Below, piece by piece: positions 25,801 through 29,316 of a DNA stretch of 29,316 nucleotides. Where the stretch lies: the NCBI GenBank assembly GCA_964614415.1, contig CAZTLE010000024.1, forward strand, positions 1 to 29,316, read 5' to 3'. This stretch comes from CAZTLE01 sp964614415. GTDB taxonomy: Bacteria > Bacteroidota > Bacteroidia > Flavobacteriales > Flavobacteriaceae. The notes beneath the pieces were generated by a model that had not been told where the DNA came from, did not search any database, and worked only from the letters and a program-made list of their open reading frames with translations. Every line of letters begins with the position of its first letter. Position 1 is the stretch's first letter. The position numbers were made by a program, and so were the translations under genes.

Positions 25801-26885
25801 TGATAACTTACACGTCCTTTGGTAGGTAAAATTTGATGAACAAGCGATCCGTAAAAGTCAGAGTTCGAATCCTCATCATAGCTAAACTCTCTGAAGGTCT
25901 GTTCGCCTCCGGAAGCATTGACCAGCCTTATCTTGTTGAGGAGTCTCTTGCGAAATTCTCCTGATCCAACAGTATGATAATCAAATTTATAGGTATACAT
26001 GAGCCCCCCGTTGGTATCATATACCTCAACCTCTTTTAGATACTTTCTTTCATAAATCTCCTGGTAGGCATCCGGTTCGGCCTGAGCCGTGTTTGGCTGG
26101 TGGTATTCATGGGACGTTTTGTTTCCATAAATCAGGCGTATTTCTTCTCCCGAAGGCCCAATAACCTTTTTTAGATAGGTGGCTTCAGTATGTTTGATTG
26201 AACCGGTATTCACAAGTGATCGCTTCACATTGATATAATCGTATTGCACGTTGTTGCCGTGCATGTCTTCAACCCGGGTGAGGTTCCAACCCCTTCCCTG
26301 ACGACTGGCGTTACCTTGATTGCTGTCACCTATCCAGTTCTCCCAGTATATTGCCCAGTCTACATTGTCGTAAGTATACTTATAGCCATTCTCCTTAATA
26401 ACTTCCCACATTTCCTGATTATGGAAATAGCGAATCTTCCAAAGCTTGTGAATTTTCGATTTGAATTCGTAGAAATCAGTGGTTTGTTGGACAGCAATGA
26501 GTTCATTTAATCCGCCTCCATCAAAAAGGTAAAATGTATCATCATCCCGGGAAGCTGTTAGCTTATTGTCCACCATGATCTGGGAAAATGACATCCCCCA
26601 TCCCAGGCCCAGCACGCCGGTAGGCATGTATTCATTGGAGGCCTTTGCATTCTTGACCACCTGTGATCCATCATAGCTGATTCCAAAACTGGCCGAAAGA
26701 TCCTTATATCCTTCGAGCGAAACCAGACTCAGAGCAATGCCCAACTTTCCGTTGGACTGGTTCACCGATGATTGTGCACCAATGCCGCTATCAAAACTCT
26801 GAGTTTCGGGCACGGTTACATCCTTCTGCGAGTAGCCAAACGCGCATACCCCGCATAACAACCAAAAAACGATTCGTTTTTTCAT
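22857..26885 (-). CDS. SpvB/TcB-like YD-repeat protein (first half of an RHS cocoon)
   Basis: A 1342-residue secreted protein with signal peptide 1-20 (CGVCAFGYSQ). Residues 32-135 resemble the SpvB/TcB N terminus: SVNQSNGKLGIALSL, then GVLGLGWGMSFSQI, then DDDTFYLFDGGGLNELIAV, matching the GLGWSLSLP...FLLSGAEDLVPV pattern of insecticidal toxin B components. A long repetitive beta region (about 385-840) with aromatic strands such as LYLLTWTGTTWEEQ may form a propeller. YD repeats run to about 1215 (YVYGYDGKRLVARIQRG, TETYVYDAFYRLDHVKDNEG). The C terminus (about 1225-1342) is an Ig/PKD-like domain. There is no T9SS sorting tail and no toxin domain. The next gene starts 9 bases downstream, so the two halves are almost surely made together, as with TcB and TcC. 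Confidence 0.85.
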   Translation of the reverse strand: MKKRIVFWLLCGVCAFGYSQKDVTVPETQSFDSGIGAQSSVNQSNGKLGIALSLVSLEGYKDLSASFGISYDGSQVVKNAKASNEYMPTGVLGLGWGMSFSQIMVDNKLTASRDDDTFYLFDGGGLNELIAVQQTTDFYEFKSKIHKLWKIRYFHNQEMWEVIKENGYKYTYDNVDWAIYWENWIGDSNQGNASRQGRGWNLTRVEDMHGNNVQYDYINVKRSLVNTGSIKHTEATYLKKVIGPSGEEIRLIYGNKTSHEYHQPNTAQAEPDAYQEIYERKYLKEVEVYDTNGGLMYTYKFDYHTVGSGEFRKRLLNKIRLVNASGGEQTFREFSYDEDSNSDFYGSLVHQILPTKGRVSYQYAVKEVEIDQVFETTSDANTSFIVQKDYILKLTGTNDLYLLTWTGTTWEEQLVHDFASGGVSGDYKNIAIVAKENFFGVVGPGGINEPYKVVLGGLEDNGKTWRISNTGTFEGDGSSVLELKVMAGDDFVAIGHPEIHRLALHRWDGSFWDTDYFNNSSNTGRFFYTAANNYVIQNKRQTGQDNINFYYYDLTNSLQVTTMNPGFQSTGGVCGGSATDPNCPANYWFGANSFAQVNANGNPEYLLHWDEDYNLLGTNAPFGMIPDYSPAYGVRNNYFATSEEPSGSSNHLTRYMGNGVWAYKEVTGASNSTTDHSFGLGHDAFANFYFGFNGFTKIHLFNANNATWQLTTPVQSSSGGSSAYDFFGGSYAFAYSKVYKIDSDLNVNETSYSFPSNTFRAKSDGINSLYISSFPAGFPSDFSRIIARQRDNTLFEYEFPENTQFIYGNPYKNYPTYVMGYGTYLIEDHDTGVVKIYKLIDDMLAFDSQGDAIYKDHVIVKETYDPVLTRKQRNYYCYQDPVMSRDNMRVYYGSVVQTNDLEAVLGKTLTEYDTGETDERRIGLPVRTRIYDSGDELVSEQNNTWRVSDLGNTYYINIDKRENITYEDGQEISAVQNFSYDLITGLQKETSVTDSEGNEETTETRYLFEEYPSVLDDNLISPVVYTRSYSQKGTDPKVYKTATAVTWDLSGVPVPGNSYSWDGTGGQPGTEYDFGGSNPDFRYSQTIDMVDSYGNVVQEKNRSEVVTSYVYGYDGKRLVARIQRGLYNDAIALVNMSIINNPSSDAVMRTELQKIRDGLPNAFVTTYTYNPAVGVTSTTDPRGRTETYVYDAFYRLDHVKDNEGNILRKNIYQYRNEPFVYSSEPTSLPDCTTMGIGIDVNGDPDPVTLMLAKISFSEHAATFEVSASNGNSYIYGWNVSVISSPSGATTDDFTLTQSGDQLLIQNSECVLATLSIQAYAVIGGETVFSGTLNHTFTNNECM

Positions 26886-26997
26886 TCACTAAAAATTTAG
26901 AGTTACACAAAATGTTCCTTGCCGGGAATTACTCCCGGACTATAAAAAAGGGGGTTATTGTAAGGTATCGGCGGAGGGAAAAATGCAAATACCGGAT

Positions 26998-27021
26998 AAG
27001 ATCAAATACTACTTTGATCTT
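26998..27021. promoter_or_regulatory. inverted repeat at the RHS operon promoter, candidate operator or leader hairpin
   Basis: Two perfect 9-base arms, AAGATCAAA (26998-27006) and TTTGATCTT (27013-27021), are separated by six bases. The repeat begins one base downstream (minus-strand sense) of the putative -7 box, so it would cover the transcription start. A dimeric regulator binding site is as likely as a hairpin at the 5' end of the mRNA. Confidence 0.5.
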
Positions 27022-27022
27022 C

Positions 27023-27030
27023 CAAATTTA
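27023..27030 (-). promoter_or_regulatory. -7 promoter element of the RHS operon
   Basis: The minus strand reads TAAATTTG, a full match to the TAnnTTTG consensus. It would give a leader of about 130 bases before the start at 26885. No TTTG is present at the -33 position; instead a run of seven C (minus strand) fills the spacer. Confidence 0.45.
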
Positions 27031-27140
27031 TCCTAAGGGGGGGTGAATAATTTTGGCAGGAACAGGAACTTTCGTTCCCGTCTGAAGTCAAATGTAGAAA
27101 AAAAGTTGATGAGTACCTCGGACTTCAGAAAAATTTTTAC

Positions 27141-27170
27141 AAAAAAACAGCCATCGATCGATGGCTGTTT
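27141..27170 (-). terminator. palindromic terminator of the protease gene
   Basis: A perfect 26-base palindrome (27145-27170, AAACAGCCATCGA and its complement) is followed on the minus strand by a run of T (A tract 27141-27147). It lies 36 bases after the protease stop and isolates the protease transcript from the RHS operon. Confidence 0.85.
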
Positions 27171-27206
27171 ATCATTATGGCTGTTCGCCGTAGGGTATAC
27201 TTCAGT

Positions 27207-29316
27207 TTATTTTCGTACCAGGATCTTGGCAGCCTGTCCTTTGGCTGTAATGATCTTTACGAAGTAAATTCCCTGACGGGTACCCTTCAGGTCCACTGTG
27301 ACGATTTTGGCGTTCTCAATCGTGCCACTGGCCACTGTCACTCCATGAATGTCCATAATCTCATAGAAACCTGAACTCTGGTCTTCCAGATGAATGCTTA
27401 ATGCTCCATCGGTTGGGTTGGGAACCAATTGGAATGCAACATTGCGTTCGTTTGAGGTTTCTGCCAAATCTCGCTTCTTCTTATCAAGTAGTTGATATCG
27501 TTCCCCTCCTTCGAAGGTTTCCGTATCACTATCTTCCTGAACAACATCAATGTACATCGGATCTTTACCTATCGGTTCACCGATCCTGAACTGCAATCCC
27601 ATGTAAAAGGTTTCACCGTACTCAAGAGGCACCTTATTAAAGAAACCCTCCCGTCTACTGATCATCACTACGTTCTCATCTATAATGTCAACTCCGTCGA
27701 CATCAAAGGAACCGTTGTCCTTCATCCGCTCAAACAACTCCCGCTCCAGGGTGATTATAACCTGACCTCTTTCAAAGAACGGCACCGGTATATGCTCGTC
27801 AAACCCCCTGTCAAGGAAACGTACGTTCACATATCGCGTTGACTCGTGAATTCCCCGTATATAAACAAATGCCGGTGGAGGAAGATCATTCGGATCAACA
27901 TTGTAGACATTTACGTTCTTCCAGGCGATGTTATTATTCTGACGCACGTTGAAACCTACTCCGCCTGCGACTTCATTAAACATCGGATCGTTGTCCGACA
28001 GAATCCGTGAAACCAAACAGAAATGGTGAATCTGGTTGGCATAATCAGCAGGGTTTGGTGGATACCACGGAATCTCGATCGTAGTATCCGCTCCGGGAGC
28101 CAACGACGGAATTACAGCAGTACCGATGATATCTCCGTGTAGTACACTATTCGTACCCACATTCTGATACAAATTATTAAAATGTGTAGGCCACTGAAGA
28201 CCGGTTGACGCTTTACTGAAATACACTTTCAATACGGCACAATCGGAAGTGGTATTTCCTCGGTTTCTAACTTTCACGTAAACACCGTTTGGCTCAAATA
28301 ATTTAAACTCGGGGTTTTCATGCGAAGTACCACCATCGAGGCTTTGTCGTACCCAAATATCTTCACTAATCCACATGGGACCTGTGTCCGGATTGGGCTC
28401 AAGGCCTGTATCAAAAGGCCGGTCTTTTGTGTATAAATCAAAAGGATTCGTAGTCACCGGACAAGGCGAGCACGTACCCAAACAACTACCATTAGCTACA
28501 TTCGCACGAATTACGTTTCCGGGCTGCTGACCAAAACCAAGGGTGAAATTAATCCCTACCGGCTGTATGTGACAGTAACTCATAATGGTTCCTCCATTGG
28601 ACGGAACCCCCGGAAGTGCACAGGTTCCCTCGGTGAAACCGGCGCATCCATCGATGGCCGTATTGTTGCCGTTCCATACACAGGCATGGGTATGTCGTGA
28701 TCCGAACAAGTGTCCAAACTCATGGGTCACTACCATTACATTCCAGCTATAAGTGGGCACATTGGTCACAGTTGTAGTAAGGTTTCCGGAAACCGACAGG
28801 CTCAAATCCGTATTTGAGTTACAAATACCGGCAAAACCCGCAGCGCGTCCACCACCAACGTTTCGGAAGGTAAGCAGCTGACCCAGATCACCGGTAAAGG
28901 CTCCGGTATTATTCTGAAACTGGGTGAGCAGTGCAGCCGTTCCCGTAGCCGTGTAAGGATCAACAGTGTCCCATACGTTGATCATGGAGATCGACGTGTC
29001 AATTCCTTCGTTCATGTAAAGAATGGCCACCTGGTTGTACAAGGCTGTTACATAATTTTCAACGCCGGGTACCGTTCCGAAATTCTGATACATATCGTAC
29101 TCCGTTTCAAAATAAAAACTCACACAGTTAGTTTCGAAAGCTCGCGTTTCATGCGGTGGTTCACGGAACAGCAAATCCCTGTCATATCCAGGGTTTCCGA
29201 CATCTTCGGTAGTACATTCAAATTCCAGCGGAATTCTTAAGTTGGCATCGTTGTAAATGATAAAATCGGTGCTGTTTCTCAGTTGACCAATGTTAAAGGT
29301 ACCTTCGCTGGTTGCG
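27207..29316 (-). CDS. secreted metzincin zinc protease with T9SS sorting domain (partial, 5' end off window)
   Basis: The frame is open to the right edge, so the N terminus with its signal peptide and most of any propeptide is missing; about 703 codons are visible. The zinc site is HEFGHLFGSRHTHAC (HExxHxxGxxH, from 28724 downward), followed by the Met-turn IMSYCH near 28580. This places it in the metzincin clan, close to reprolysin-like (M12B) peptidases. Cysteine-rich segments surround the site, as expected for a secreted enzyme. A beta-rich middle (CARDB-like, with PGADTTIEIPWYPPNP) follows. The last 70 or so residues (LVPNPTDGALSIHLEDQSSG to the final KILVRK) form a type A T9SS C-terminal sorting domain, so it should cross the outer membrane and be anchored or released. 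It likely digests extracellular protein. An in-frame TTG at 29174 is not taken as the start because homologous-looking coding continues upstream. Confidence 0.92.
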   Translation of the reverse strand, partial: ATSEGTFNIGQLRNSTDFIIYNDANLRIPLEFECTTEDVGNPGYDRDLLFREPPHETRAFETNCVSFYFETEYDMYQNFGTVPGVENYVTALYNQVAILYMNEGIDTSISMINVWDTVDPYTATGTAALLTQFQNNTGAFTGDLGQLLTFRNVGGGRAAGFAGICNSNTDLSLSVSGNLTTTVTNVPTYSWNVMVVTHEFGHLFGSRHTHACVWNGNNTAIDGCAGFTEGTCALPGVPSNGGTIMSYCHIQPVGINFTLGFGQQPGNVIRANVANGSCLGTCSPCPVTTNPFDLYTKDRPFDTGLEPNPDTGPMWISEDIWVRQSLDGGTSHENPEFKLFEPNGVYVKVRNRGNTTSDCAVLKVYFSKASTGLQWPTHFNNLYQNVGTNSVLHGDIIGTAVIPSLAPGADTTIEIPWYPPNPADYANQIHHFCLVSRILSDNDPMFNEVAGGVGFNVRQNNNIAWKNVNVYNVDPNDLPPPAFVYIRGIHESTRYVNVRFLDRGFDEHIPVPFFERGQVIITLERELFERMKDNGSFDVDGVDIIDENVVMISRREGFFNKVPLEYGETFYMGLQFRIGEPIGKDPMYIDVVQEDSDTETFEGGERYQLLDKKKRDLAETSNERNVAFQLVPNPTDGALSIHLEDQSSGFYEIMDIHGVTVASGTIENAKIVTVDLKGTRQGIYFVKIITAKGQAAKILVRK

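Larger units (their letters stand above)
26886..27140. other. gene-free leader of the RHS operon
   Basis: With the neighbouring terminator this makes about 320 bases without a gene. It contains several structures: an inverted repeat CCGGGA/TCCCGG (26922-26938), an AAGATCAAA/TTTGATCTT repeat (26998-27021), a -7 box on the minus strand (27023-27030), a run of seven G (27037-27043), a GGAAC/GTTCC hairpin (27065-27078) and a TCTGAAGTC/GACTTCAGA inverted repeat (27081-27089 and 27121-27129). No convincing small reading frame was seen. Confidence 0.6.

Noticed and set aside
17226..29316. A mobile island carrying the RHS operon and protease
   Set aside because: No integrase, transposase, tRNA target or flanking direct repeats were seen, and base composition looks similar to the left part by eye.

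Overview
The window looks like a chromosomal segment of a marine-type member of the Flavobacteriaceae (Bacteroidota). Supporting signs are: TAnnTTTG promoter elements without clear Shine-Dalgarno sites; a DNA polymerase III alpha subunit with an N-terminal proofreading exonuclease; ribosomal protein bS16 with a long Ala/Glu/Lys tail; a C-terminal sorting domain of the type IX secretion system (T9SS); SusC-plug-like and lipoprotein genes; and RHS proteins with the DUF6443-type start typical of this phylum. No tRNA, rRNA, CRISPR array, integrase or transposase was seen.

Left part (1-17024), mostly housekeeping. dnaE runs off the left edge on the minus strand. Next comes a surface-type lipoprotein with an internal duplication (3107-3910, minus). 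A plus-strand cluster follows: rpsP, rimM, a small secreted plug-like protein and a trmN6-type tRNA methyltransferase (4046-6320). An amino-acid/polyamine permease (minus) is divergent from a Rieske oxygenase and glutaryl-CoA dehydrogenase. A metallophosphoesterase gene directly abuts a convergent gene for a helical protein of unknown function. The leucine operon leuA-leuC-leuD-leuB (12747-17024) is tightly packed: a 1-base overlap, a 17-base overlap, then a 21-base gap. Its LeuA lacks the leucine-sensing C-terminal domain. A heptanucleotide repeat begins at the leuB stop codon.

Right part (17226-29316), accessory and secreted, all on the minus strand. In transcription order it holds: a partial metzincin protease with a T9SS sorting domain, a palindromic terminator, a roughly 320-base gene-free leader, then a three-gene operon. 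The operon encodes (1) a 1342-residue protein with a SpvB/TcB-like start, a long propeller-like middle and YD repeats; (2) a 1727-residue protein with six calcium/metal-binding repeats, a DUF6443-like start, YD repeats, an RHS core and a C-terminal tail with a GYSRGG nucleophile elbow; and (3) a 144-residue lipoprotein starting 3 bases after the toxin-like gene. I read this as a split RHS cocoon of TcB/TcC type carrying a probable lipase or phospholipase-like toxin, with the lipoprotein as its likely immunity partner. This is the most novel element in the window; the domain pattern is visible, but toxin and immunity function are inferences.
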